Assembly: GCA_022828595.1 (NCBI GenBank)
Contig: JAKGHH010000002.1
Location: 86,706,076-86,770,075, forward strand
Direction: 5' to 3'
Origin: Nelumbo lutea
Lineage: Eukaryota; Streptophyta; Magnoliopsida; Proteales; Nelumbonaceae
Length of the DNA: 64,000 bases
This document shows positions 23,016 to 32,417 of the stretch, one piece after another (the first letter of the stretch is position 1; every line of letters begins with the position of its first letter). The notes beneath the pieces are model-generated. The model worked only from the letters and a program-made list of their open reading frames with translations, was not told the DNA's origin and did not search any database. A program made the translations under genes and the position numbers.

Positions 23016-23036
23016 TGCAGAATAACGTTCTAAAAT
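23016..23036 (-). promoter_or_regulatory. B1 candidate self-primer site
   Basis: These 21 bases separate LTR end and gag ATG, the place of the primer-binding site. No TGG or initiator-Met match is present. Instead, minus-strand TTTAGAACGTTATT (complement of 23021-23034), two bases after the LTR, is complementary to AATAACGTTCTAAA in the element's own LTR (plus-strand coordinates 17905-17918; 23105-23118 with one base changed to a G-U pair). Self-priming by complementary RNA is known for Tf1-type elements. For this copia element it is my inference. Confidence 0.5.
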
Positions 23037-23874
23037 TGTTGGGGAAGATGGAGTCACTGTAACTTAGGAGGAGAAGTTCTGAAGGCGCGTCTGAAGACAC
23101 TGTCTTTAGAACATTATTTGCCCCCACTCAGTTTTACTGAGTTTGCTGTTGGGTTACAGGCAAATTCGTTCCCAGGATAAAACAGAGCCTTGGGCGAGAA
23201 TTTGCAACCAGCAAAGTTGAAGAGTCTCCAAAGAAACCTTCTGTGAGACTGTAGCAGACCGGACTGAGAGAGAGAGAGATAGTGAATTTCGAAATTGTGT
23301 TTTTGGAGTCTGATTCATGCTCCTTAAATAACATGTGAAGAGGTATGAGGAAAAGGTAGGTGCTGGTTTAGAGAAGGCACCTTGAACAGTCACAATTTCA
23401 ACCATTGTGACTTTAGTGACTTTAAAAAGTTGTTAACAGTTGGTGACTGTTAACTTTGAATTGTGCCTCTTGATCACACCCGATCGAATCGTGACCATTG
23501 ATCTCATCAATGGTGATCAACGGTCATCAATGTACCAAAACCAGAGCCGCCCATCGCAAGTTACACAGGTGCGTGCGAGCAAAGTGCGCCTCTAAAGCGC
23601 CTCATTGCGCCACACACACGCGCGCACATGCGTGCGCGCGCATTGTACAGTATCGAATCCCCATACTCTCCTCTACTAATTCTAAGGAGTGTAAATCAGC
23701 TCCTATTGAAATATTGAAAACAGAACTTATAATTTTCCAATGTGGGACAAGTTCAAAACTGGGTTTTTGTAAGAGAAAACTGATTTTTTCAAACAAGTGT
23801 ACTGGTGCAATTTCTCATGTAATTGACCAATCAAACCCATTGGATTTAATCTCTTATGAGATTAAAATCCAACA
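23037..23874 (-). mobile_element. B1 5' LTR (promoter)
   Basis: This LTR of 838 bases runs TGTTGG (23874) to CCAACA (23037) on the minus strand. A sense TATTTAAG (23323-23330) predicts a start near 23295, giving a leader of about 280 bases up to gag. A terminal hairpin lies at 23839-23873 and a CA/CG alternating tract at about 23609-23644. The block pairing with the primer region is 23105-23118 and overlaps a possible poly(A) signal (AATAAT on the sense strand), suggesting it sits near the R/U5 border. Confidence 0.9.
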
Positions 23875-23879
23875 AGCAA

Positions 23880-24630
23880 TAGCACTAGCACCCTAGGAAA
23901 AACACTAACAGAATGATAAAGGAAAACTGACTCGGTTCCCTTCCCTTGGTTTTATAGTGATTTTCCACTTCCGCACCCGTAGAAGACCAAACAACGCAGG
24001 AGAAGATGAAAGGAAGTCTATACAATGCTCAAAATGATGCTTAGCGAAAAAGCAACTGTAGAGTGAAAAATGAAGAGCTGCTACCAATGGCTCCCATGTG
24101 GCCATCCCTAACAAACCTTCTCAACCACCATTAATTACAGAATCTCAACAGGACACCAAACCACCTGTTATCGACAAGAAATAAACATCAAAAAACCGAT
24201 CCAATGATCACATAGAGGGGGTTCTCCCCTACTAGGCCATCAATAACGCCAACCCTTTCCTTTCCTGCCAGAATAGCAATTCGAGAAGGATTGGTGGTGA
24301 AACTACCACACCCAAAGCAGCCAGGGAGGCTGAAACTCACAAATAGAGTGTGTTCTTTGCCAATCACCGCTACACCCACATCCAAGAGGGCAACAATATA
24401 AACAAGTATGCCCAGTGGAAGGAAGGTCACTCAATCTGAGATAAAGGCCACCACACCATTGGTATCACTTAGTATCAGTTAAAAAAATGATTACAAAAAA
24501 ATCACATGTACAAATATCACAAAGCAACCCACTCCTCCCTCATTGACACTAAATTTTCAAGCAGGGGCCTTCGAGCCTAAAATGCCTTCAATTCTCCCAC
24601 CTCTGCCACGTATTCTACTACCAACTCGCG
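23880..24630. other. Continuation of the PMD locus, no supported gene
   Basis: This is the sequence that joined 17837 before B1 inserted. The minus strand has short open pieces (23905-24114, 24188-24430) with mostly hydrophobic content and no motif I recognise. Nothing further can be supported. Confidence 0.4.
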
Positions 24631-24876
24631 CTAATAGGCGCATTCCGCCATGAGGGCCTCTAACTTCTCGGTAGCCTTAGTGAGCTTCGCCTCAACTACC
24701 TTGATACGGAAACACACGTCCCTCAAAGACTGGCCAAAAACCAACGGAGACCCTCCAAGACCAGCCTTCCAGAACATGTGCGCCAACAAGACAACATGCT
24801 CCACAATGCACCCCATGCGAAAACCAATAGCAGCAAAATAGTGACATGTCTTCAACCATTGTGCAAGACGAACCAC
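24631..24876 (-). pseudogene. Unrecognised ORF with coiled-coil-like end
   Basis: This is an 81-codon minus-strand frame. Its second half, RIKVVEAKLTKATEKLEALM, has the heptad spacing of a coiled coil. It is followed after one stop by more of the same pattern (VVEYVAEVGELKAF near 24560-24610), so a longer protein has been broken. In the other direction it appears to continue, after frame changes, from the 24944-25291 frame. I do not recognise the family. Its position, upstream of and co-oriented with the PMD remnant, suggests one decayed gene or transposon, but that is inference. Confidence 0.35.
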
Positions 24877-24943
24877 GACAACTTATCAAAAGGGAGATTC
24901 ATAATATCGCACATCATCATCGCAAGCATATTTAAAGCCAAAC

Positions 24944-25291
24944 CTACGACGACGGATGGGAGCTCAAAGGGAGGTAATCAGCCACCTTGAATAATCGCCA
25001 CTGCAAATTTTGCACAAATTTCATCACCGAAAACCTATCATTCGAATGGATGCCCTGCACGAGAATGCAGTCCACAACCTCATATCCCAAAGGAGTTATG
25101 CCGTTCTCATCATAATACTTCAACAGCAGCTCACGGACCAACGCGAGCTCCAAATTGTTTGATAGTCTCTTAAGTGATGACTCTGTCGGAGATGATGTTG
25201 TGGACCCAATAGCTTCACTGACATTCATCATGTGAGGGACATTAGGAACCCCAGTCTCCTCGTGTGCTCTTTGCTGATCGAAGGCCATCAT
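24944..25291 (-). pseudogene. Unrecognised ORF beginning MMAFDQQ
   Basis: This is a 115-codon minus-strand frame from the Met pair at about 25291. It has a Ser/Thr-rich stretch, then a helical region (ELALVRELLLKYYDENGITP, GYEVVDCILVQGIHSNDRFS, FVQNLQWRLFKVADYLPL). A stop follows, but the next frame carries on with SVVVGLALNMLAMMM, so one frameshift probably ended it. I do not recognise a domain. It may be the N-terminal part of the locus holding the PMD, or a separate transposon ORF. The upstream codons to 25420 are open but hydrophobic and look untranslated. Confidence 0.35.
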
Positions 25292-25299
25292 CAAAAGCA

Positions 25300-26240
25300 A
25301 AGGAAAAATCGCCAAATGTATAAAAGAATGTAGCAAGTGCAGTAAGCACACAAGAGTAAGTGGGCAAGGCGGAAACCAATGATGCATACTGCACCTTTTA
25401 TAACACAACTCATCCCGCAAGCTGAAGAATTACAACCAGGTAGGGAGGGAGCCGAACAGGCACACCTGGATGAAACATCATGCAATAGAAACTGGAAATA
25501 AATCACAAACACACCTTACAAAAAAGCAGGACACAATGGCGCATTAATTTCAGATATAACACCACATTCGTTACCACCATCTAGACACCAAACATCCAAA
25601 TGATGCACGTGACATTCATTACATTACAACAAATGAGGAAAATAATAATAATAGTTGTCACACGGTCACCGCCGATAGCCTATTTGGATACCCATTAATA
25701 ACAAATCGTGACAACAGACAAGTCACCCGTCATCAACCAACACCATGCAATAAACACAAACACTTATACTACAAAGAAGCAACATCTACCAAGGTTATTT
25801 ACAGCGTCTTTTGCCAATTTCCTTACTATCAATGGTCAGGGGGGCTGAAATGCACAAATACAGCATAGCATTGACCATCGACAGGAGGAAAATTTCCAAA
25901 AGACATGGGATACAAATACAGCATAGCATAGCTAAACTATAGAATGCAAGAAACCACCATCGTAAATGCAAAGCTGCATAACAGGAAAATTCCTAGACCT
26001 AATGCTGCACAACCTGTGATACAAAAGAACAAAGTGTTTACCGATAAGGGATATCGGGGAAAAGGAACGTCATTAAATGCCATGTCGGTTAAAATAAAGT
26101 GAACGAAAGGAAGTAACACACGTCAGTAATGAGGGATCTCAGGGAAAAGGAAAGCCGATCCTCGAGAAAATCTTCATGAGACACGTGGCGAAACCCTAGT
26201 AGCGCACTTAATAATTGACAGTAGATTCAATATCTCAGGA
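25300..26240. other. No gene seen
   Basis: This is mixed-composition DNA with no supported frame. It holds a near-exact repeat of 'acaaatacagcatagca' (about 25854-25870 and 25912-25928). A weaker repeat of 'gataagggatatcggggaaaagg' type occurs at about 26044 and 26128. It may be the U3 of an unrecognised LTR whose promoter lies at 26249. Confidence 0.35.
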
Positions 26241-26248
26241 CCTCTCCC

Positions 26249-26256
26249 ATAAATAG
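26249..26256 (+). promoter_or_regulatory. TATA box of an LTR-like promoter
   Basis: ATAAATAG followed by AGGTCCTC is a classic plant TATA context. Downstream (26280-26400) is a CT-rich leader. No open frame of note follows except a 69-codon one (26469-26678) with no recognised motif. This looks like the R region of an old LTR or a decayed promoter. Confidence 0.4.
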
Positions 26257-26849
26257 AGGTCCTCTTCGTATTGAGAATCATCCAATCCTTAGCATTTGTC
26301 ACCCAACACCCCCGAGTTCCCTCTCTCTCCAAATCTCTCATTTTTACATCCTTAACCTAGAAGATCTCATCCTCCTACTCATAGGCCTCTCTCTATCTTT
26401 CAAAGAGACCATCCTCTAACTGTGCCTTACACCTCCTACCTACAACTGGATTAGCTCTACCACTTTATTTGGAAACCGTCTTTGAATGTGAAACCACCTT
26501 TGAGCATAGCGAGCAGATAAGCCACACTCTCTTAGAGATCTCGGACGCACTACGTGAAGCTCATGACTACCTACGCCTATATAAAGGCACCCCCTTCAAC
26601 CTGAGAGAGTACGTGTTATTTAGCTCTTTGAACCCTCTATATATCTTGCATTCTTGCATTCACAAAGCTCTTCGCTAACTTAAGCATTGGAGTACCCACC
26701 TCGGGTAAAGCATCCCTGATACTGTGACTACTTCCTTCTTGCACTTCTTGCAGCTCAGCCAGTTAACCTCGTCAGCTAGACGTTCGAGTTGTCCTCCAGT
26801 AGGGAGCACTAGATGACACACCTTCAATCACCAAATAAAGAAAAGAAAA

Positions 26850-27817
26850 ATTATAAGCATTACTAGATTGGGTGTTGCTTTACAAGTTATGACCACTTGT
26901 TTATTTTGGTAACATGGCATAATTGCTTTTGGGTTGAATAAGGGCTAGAGACAAAAGAGAATCAGTGCATTGTAAGTTTCTAACCACTGAAGATCAAAAT
27001 TGATAATGAAAAAAATAGCATTGTTTGGTTTAGCTTTTTCTTTTGAGGGCTTTGGGCTATGCAAAATAATATTGAACAAATAGTGTTCATCTTTGCGTAA
27101 AAGTTTCTTTTAAAAGTAGTGCAATAAGAGAAAATACTTTTTAAGCCCCCAGTAAAAAAGCCTAAAGTTTGGATTTTATGCTTTTACACTTTGAAATCAC
27201 AAATTGTGAAATAATTTATCCAAATCCATGCAACCATGTTTTTTTAATAACAATCTGTTTGGACCTCCAAGCCCAACTTTATTCAATGTTTCAAACCCAC
27301 GTCACGTATACAAAGCAAGGTCGTCAATATCATCTAGCTTCTCTTTCCCCATCCTTGCATTCTCCTTAATTGACCTCTCCTTCCTTCCCCATCTATGTTC
27401 TCTCATTTATTCTTTCTCATTCCTCCCTCTCCCCTATCCAATCTTCCCATTAAGCCATGTTAGAAGGGCTGTGGATTGAGCATGGGTTGGTTCGATTTGA
27501 TTCCATGGAAGAACATAGAACCTATACTATAGGGGTTAGTTCCGGCCTTGGTAGTTTTGGGGTCAGTTCTAGGGCCTACCCGTGGAACCTATTCTTTCTT
27601 TACTCTCCCCCTTTAAGAAAAAAAATGAAACATGTCCTTCAAAAACTTGATTTTTAATAATGATAATATTTAGTTTTAAACTTATATTATATTTATTAAT
27701 TAAATTGATTAATTTAATATGTAGATTATCATAATATATTATAAATGGTTGAAAATTTGTCATTATAATTTAAGTTTTATAAATATTATCTTTTACATTA
27801 TTAATTATACATATACA
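26850..27817. other. AT-rich stretch, no gene seen
   Basis: There is no supported frame. 27470-27590 contains repeated 'ggtt/ttcc' phrases like those at 29860-30060 on the other side of solo LTR C1. C1 may therefore have landed in one older repeat, but I could not align the two sides firmly. Bases 27813-27817 (ATACA) are the target duplication of C1. Confidence 0.35.
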
Positions 27818-29716
27818 TGTTAGACAGTGTATGTCTTTAGCTCCAATCAGAATGATGTATATTATGACATTTATTGTAAATGAATAAAGTACATATTTGA
27901 TTCATGTTATTATGGTGTGTTTCTGTGTAATACCCTTAAACTAGACACATATGAGACTCGTGTTAGTTTAGAATCTTCACAGTCATTGGATATATCTGAG
28001 GAGATTTATCCTGCCAAGGCTGATACTGATGTGCCGCCAAGTTGGTTGGGTTGGCTTGTCTCAGCTGCCAGGGTGAGACCGGAGGTACATGTAGTGTATG
28101 TTTTCTTGAAACCCTAAACCGGACCAGAATTCTAGTATTGCCCTGGACCTAGGAGATTGATGGAAAAAACTGGAATGTTACACCTGACCCCTAGACTTGG
28201 TTATGATACTGCACTAGGTGTTGGATTGGGCTGTCTTTGATATGCCAATCAGTGAGATCCTTAGAGGGGGTCAAAACTTGGGTATGTTGGGACAGTCCGA
28301 GAATTCATCTGAGTGAGTGATCATAGTGACAGGATCAGCCCCTTTGTCAGATAAAGGTAATGATCGGGGATGCACTCTCTCTGATGGAAACCAAAGCTGA
28401 CGGTAGCCGATTTCAATCGTTGAAATTTGTTTTTGCAAAATATATTTATATAAAGATATACATATATATATATTATGGTTTCAAAATGTTTGTAAAATGT
28501 TTTAATTCCCGGGATCAATGTGAGTAGAGAATGCAGCACTATTCCTTGCAGCCGAGGGAGAGGTCCTCTCTTGTCGAATAATGATTGATCATTATGGGCT
28601 GAGAGGTTAATTGTAAGACCATTGAGGGTAATGCCCGATGGACTAATCTTGCATCTTCCCACAGCCCTTGGGTTTTTATAAGGTGGCTTGACCCAGGGAC
28701 CACTTAGTGTAAGCATTGGGCCCATAAAGAGCCCATGGTGATGGGCTCAGGGGTTCACTGTTTCTTACAGTGAATTCGGCCAGGCCTTGTAATAGAGGCT
28801 AGGTTGAACCCATGTGGCTGATGTGTAGATCAATGTTTGGGTCCCATGCCAAACAAGAAAACCCAACTGGGTAGTAGTTTGGAGGCTGAATGAGCACAAG
28901 GACTTAATGGGCCTAAAGCCCAAATCGAACTGGTTTAATTTGATTAATTAAAGATGGATAGTTCTGGGATTTGGATCAGCATATAGGATAGGGAGTTATC
29001 CCTATCAACTCAAAGAGTCCAAATCCAAATAATGATTTGGATTAGAAAACTCCTAATTAGATTTGGAGGGCTGATCTTAATCTGCATATAAGATAAGGGC
29101 TTATCCTTATCTCTTAAACAGAGTCTAGATCCAAATACAGATTTGGATTAAGAAACTCTTAATGAGCTTAGGAGCTGTTCTCTTTAAGTCTATAAATAGA
29201 GGAGGAGGGCGAACCCTACTTCACCCAAACAAGATCTCAGAAAGCTTGAGTAAGACTGACGCCATCTTCTACTCTTGCCTCCTTTTATTGCTGCTACCAT
29301 TGCCAGTTCGTTCTCCACCAATAGGAGTGACTAAGAAGTGTTCTTGATATTTAAAGTCATGCTCATTCGCCCTCCATTAGATTCTTGGTGAAGAATAAGG
29401 TTCTTGCTGAAGGACCACTCTGCTGATTCTGCTCCACCCTACACTGTGTCATCTTCAGTGGTAGCAATCTTTGGTGATCTCCTTGGGCGTGAACACCTTC
29501 GTTGGGAGTTACTATTACTCTGTATCATGTATATCCCTCCCTCTCCTACCTTTGGTTTCTGATCTGGTTCAGTTTAGGATTCAAGATTGATCATTGAAAA
29601 TGTAGTTTTATGAAACAGGGAATGCGATTCCCATATGGGAGAGAGAAATTTTTGAAATTTCGCCCTACCTACCTGCAGGGTTTGGCTATCCATATGATGG
29701 ATCTCTCATCCCTTCA
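27818..29716 (+). mobile_element. Solo LTR C1 (group A)
   Basis: This is a complete LTR of 1899 bases, TGTTAGACAG to CCCTTCA, with no internal region. It is flanked by perfect ATACA duplications (27813-27817 and 29717-29721). The TATA box TATAAATA is at 29191-29198. It formed when recombination between two LTRs removed the rest of the element. Confidence 0.93.
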
Positions 29717-29721
29717 ATACA

Positions 29722-30330
29722 AATATTAAAATGAAAACAAATGATCAAATCACTTATGTAACTTGATGGTTAAGTGAGATCATGATTTTTATAACCATAA
29801 GTGCTTGGGCTCAAATCTTCACACCCTTAAAAATATTTTGGGGTTTATTTAAAAGCAAGTTTGGTTCCAAGGCCAATTCCACCAAGGCCAACCAAGGCTA
29901 GTTAATCAAGTTGGTTTGGGTAGGGTAAACCTTTAGACCCTAAAACTAACCTAGGTGGGGGTCGGTTCCAAGAATATTGAACTATACCCTACCTTGTAAC
30001 AGATCGAGTAGGGTTTGTTCAAGGTCCATTCGATTTAGTTCTAGGTAAACCTATCCATTTACCCATTTCCTCTTTTTTTGTTTGTTTTTGAATTGCCTTG
30101 AGACCTACATGGACTCGAAAAAGAACTCCTTTTAGGTATATCTATTGTTTTGTGTAGTTGGTGGGACTTAGGACTTGTGGAGAGAGTGCACCTGTACTAT
30201 TGCATGGACGCACCAAGCCAAACTAGACTAGGCTCACAAATGTGTGCCCATTCTCTATGTCAAGCCATGTTATGCCACAAGCACGGGCCTATGGTTCCCT
30301 TTTCATTCTTCTCTTTATTTTTTCTTGAAG
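29722..30330. other. No gene seen
   Basis: Non-coding sequence. It includes a stretch (29860-30060) of repeated 'aaggcca', 'ggttcc' and 'accta' words that looks like a decayed MITE, without clear ends. Confidence 0.35.
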
Positions 30331-30354
30331 TGTTCATGTTATGGACACACCGCC

Positions 30355-30530
30355 CGGCAGCGCACTGCGGCGCAATCATAGGCAGTAGCATGCACAGCAC
30401 GCCGCATAACAGCATGCACCACCTGGCAGCACACAACACACACCGCTTGGCAACGCGCAGCACGCACCGCCCGACAGCGCGCAGCATGCACCGCCCAGCA
30501 GCGCGCAGCATGCACTGCACGGTAGCAGCA
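30355..30530. repeat. GC-rich minisatellite, unit about 24 bases
   Basis: Imperfect tandem copies read caccgcccgacagcgcgcag followed by catg. The most regular copies are at about 30440-30525. Both strands are open across it (His-Arg-Pro-Ala repeats on plus, Cys-rich on minus), which is a result of the repeat and not evidence of a gene. Confidence 0.75.
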
Positions 30531-30539
30531 TTGTGAGAC

Positions 30540-31166
30540 GTGCGCGCCGCCCTATAGCAGTAGTAGGGCGGGACCCACATGACAGCTCATCAGGGTGGGT
30601 CCACACTTATCTTACCACATCAGCTCTGCTCGCCAACTCGCCGTCAGCTAGTCCATTCCTCATCCCTTATCCTTATCTTATCTTAAGTAAGAGTTATGTT
30701 ACCATTAGGAGTTTGAGTTTAAGTTGGATTACCCTAGCCTAGCCGAATCCAGTAAGAAGTTTCTTTCTATAATCTCCTATTTAAGGAACTATAAATTGAA
30801 GTAAAGGCATTCAGTCTTCCAGTCAAGAGAAGAGTGAGGAGAGTTTGGGTGGTCTCTTGGACAAATCACCCATTAGGAGAGTTCGGGTGGTCTCATGGAC
30901 AAATCACCCATTCGGTTTTCCACAATAGGTTCTACACACAAGGGAAGACGCAAGGGAAAGCAGGGCTTTCTCCCCGTGGACCAACCCGTGACGAGATCCT
31001 ACACCCAGGCCCATAACGGTTTAACATTTTAATTTTCAGAGAGTCCACTTTTCAATGTTCTTTTTGTAACTACCATACTCTCTTGATTATGGTAGAACTC
31101 CTAAGATTTGTGGAAGACATTTTTGTTTTGGGTGAGATTTTTCAGCTATAAAAGGACTATTACATG
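30540..31166 (+). promoter_or_regulatory. Promoter-like region with a 40-base duplication
   Basis: A TATA-like stretch (ctatttaaggaactataaat, about 30776-30795) precedes two copies of a 38-40 base phrase at about 30838-30877 and 30878-30916. The phrase is 'gagagttygggtggtctc' followed by 'tggacaaatcacccatt'. The layout (TATA, short leader, direct repeats, no ORF) resembles the R/U5 of an old LTR. The ends were not found. Confidence 0.4.
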
Positions 31167-32165
31167 TGTTAGATAGTGTATTCCCTGAGCTCCAATAAGA
31201 CATTTGTATACTGAGATTTATGAATTAATAAAATCATTCCATTACTATTTTATGTTTGTGATTGGTGTGTTTTCTATGTGTTACCCCATAAACTAGACAT
31301 TTATGAAACTTATGATAGTTCAAAATGTTTTCATCCATTGGATAAACTTAGGGAGTTTATCCTTACAAGACTGATACTGATGTACTGCTGAAATGGGGGA
31401 GTAACTTTCCTCAATTGCTAGAATTAAACCCTAAGTATAGTCAGTGGATGTTTGTAAGAAACACTGATATGAATCAAATTTTTGTTGTGCCCTAGACCTT
31501 GGAGACAAATGAAAAAAAAAGCCTAGAAAGTTGCACTTAACCCAGACTTGATAATGATACATAACTAGGTTTTGGACCGTGTTGCTTTCAATATGCTAAC
31601 CAGTGAAATCCTCTTAGGGTCAAATACCAAGTATGTTGGAGTAGTTTAGAGTACTACCTAAGTGGATGATCATTGTAATAGGATCATACCTTTTATTAGA
31701 TAAAGAGAAGAATATCAGGATTAACACTTCCTCTAATGGAAACCTAATATTACTAGTAGTGGATTTTGGCTTGTTCTGAAATCACCTTGCAAAATATATT
31801 TATATTTATGATATGTTATTTTATGAAAGAGGTTCACTAAAGGATTTAATCCTATGTGATCCATGTAAGTGAAGTGTGTGACACTACATTTATTAGTTTG
31901 TGAAGAGTTTCTTTCTTGTGAGTAATGTTTGATCATTTGGGTTGAGAGGTTGAAAGTAAAAGACCATTAAAAGGCTAAATCTTGATGGTCATTTTTTATG
32001 TCAATCCATTACCCTTGGGCTTTATAAGGTGGCTTATACCAAAGGTGATTTAGACCTAAATGTTGGGCCCATACTGAGCCCAATTCGATAGGCTTAGGGG
32101 TTTACTAGGTTACCTAATGAAATCGACCCATGTGCTTTCTTGCTTGGGCCGAATCTATATGGACT
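31167..32165 (+). mobile_element. Element D, partial LTR (U3)
   Basis: This is colinear with U3 of C1 and C2 but strongly diverged. It starts with TGTTAGATAG after the bases ACATG and fades at about 32165, at the phrase equivalent to the 'cgaacccatgtggct' part of C1. No TATA or R region remains. Confidence 0.7.
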
Positions 32166-32189
32166 AATATAAGAAATTTAAGAGGCAAA

Positions 32190-32412
32190 AAGAAGCCTCA
32201 GAAGAAAGTAGACAAGCCTAAGAAGTAAGAGAAACAAGTCATTCGATGAATGTCATTTTTGCAAGCAGATTAGGCACTGGAAATAAACTGGTCCCCAATA
32301 TCTAGACTCCCTTAAGAAGAAAAAAGAAAGCATGTTTGAAACTCAGGTCATAGAGACCAATATGTTGGTCAATTCTGCATTACGGTGTATTGACTATAGG
32401 TTTTCTAGTCAT
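32190..32412 (+). pseudogene. Element D gag end and protease start
   Basis: The plus-strand translation is Lys-rich, then CHFCKQIRHWK, where the intact relative F has CHFCKQTGHWKRNC; the last Cys is lost after a stop. It continues with VIETNMLVNSALRCIDYRFS, where F has the protease site C-V-D-S. The catalytic Asp is present but the following Ser-Gly is changed. The piece is cut by C2 right after the protease site. Confidence 0.7.
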
Positions 32413-32417
32413 ACATG

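Larger units (their letters stand above)
17838..23874 (-). mobile_element. Copia element B1, complete structure
   Basis: This is a full-length minus-strand Ty1/copia retrotransposon. LTRs are 17838-18654 and 23037-23874, both TGTTGG...CCAACA, and AGCAA flanks both sides (17833-17837 and 23875-23879). On the minus strand the order is 5' LTR, 21-base spacer, gag (ATG at 23015), zinc knuckle, protease, integrase, reverse transcriptase, RNase H, polypurine tract, 3' LTR. By eye the LTRs differ by a few percent. Damage: a gag stop at 22635-22637, frame breaks near 21846 and 21790, a stop near 21081, a deletion of about 122 bases near 20610, and a stop near 20516. It has no tRNA primer site (see 23016-23036). 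Confidence 0.93.

Noticed and set aside
23001..23016. 'TGGAGGCGGAAGC' near B1 gag as a tRNA primer site
   Set aside because: It overlaps the gag ATG and lies over 20 bases from the LTR, outside normal spacing. It codes MEAEA in frame in both B copies.
24650..24990. Plus-strand ORFs opposite the 24631-25291 frames
   Set aside because: They are shadows of the minus-strand frames, which have the more protein-like composition.
26469..26678. 69-codon plus ORF after the TATA box at 26249
   Set aside because: It is short, has no motif and no match elsewhere in the window. Not enough to call a gene.
30150..30606. Long ORFs on both strands in the GC-rich region
   Set aside because: They are produced by the 24-base tandem repeat, which has no stops in several frames; residues simply follow the repeat.
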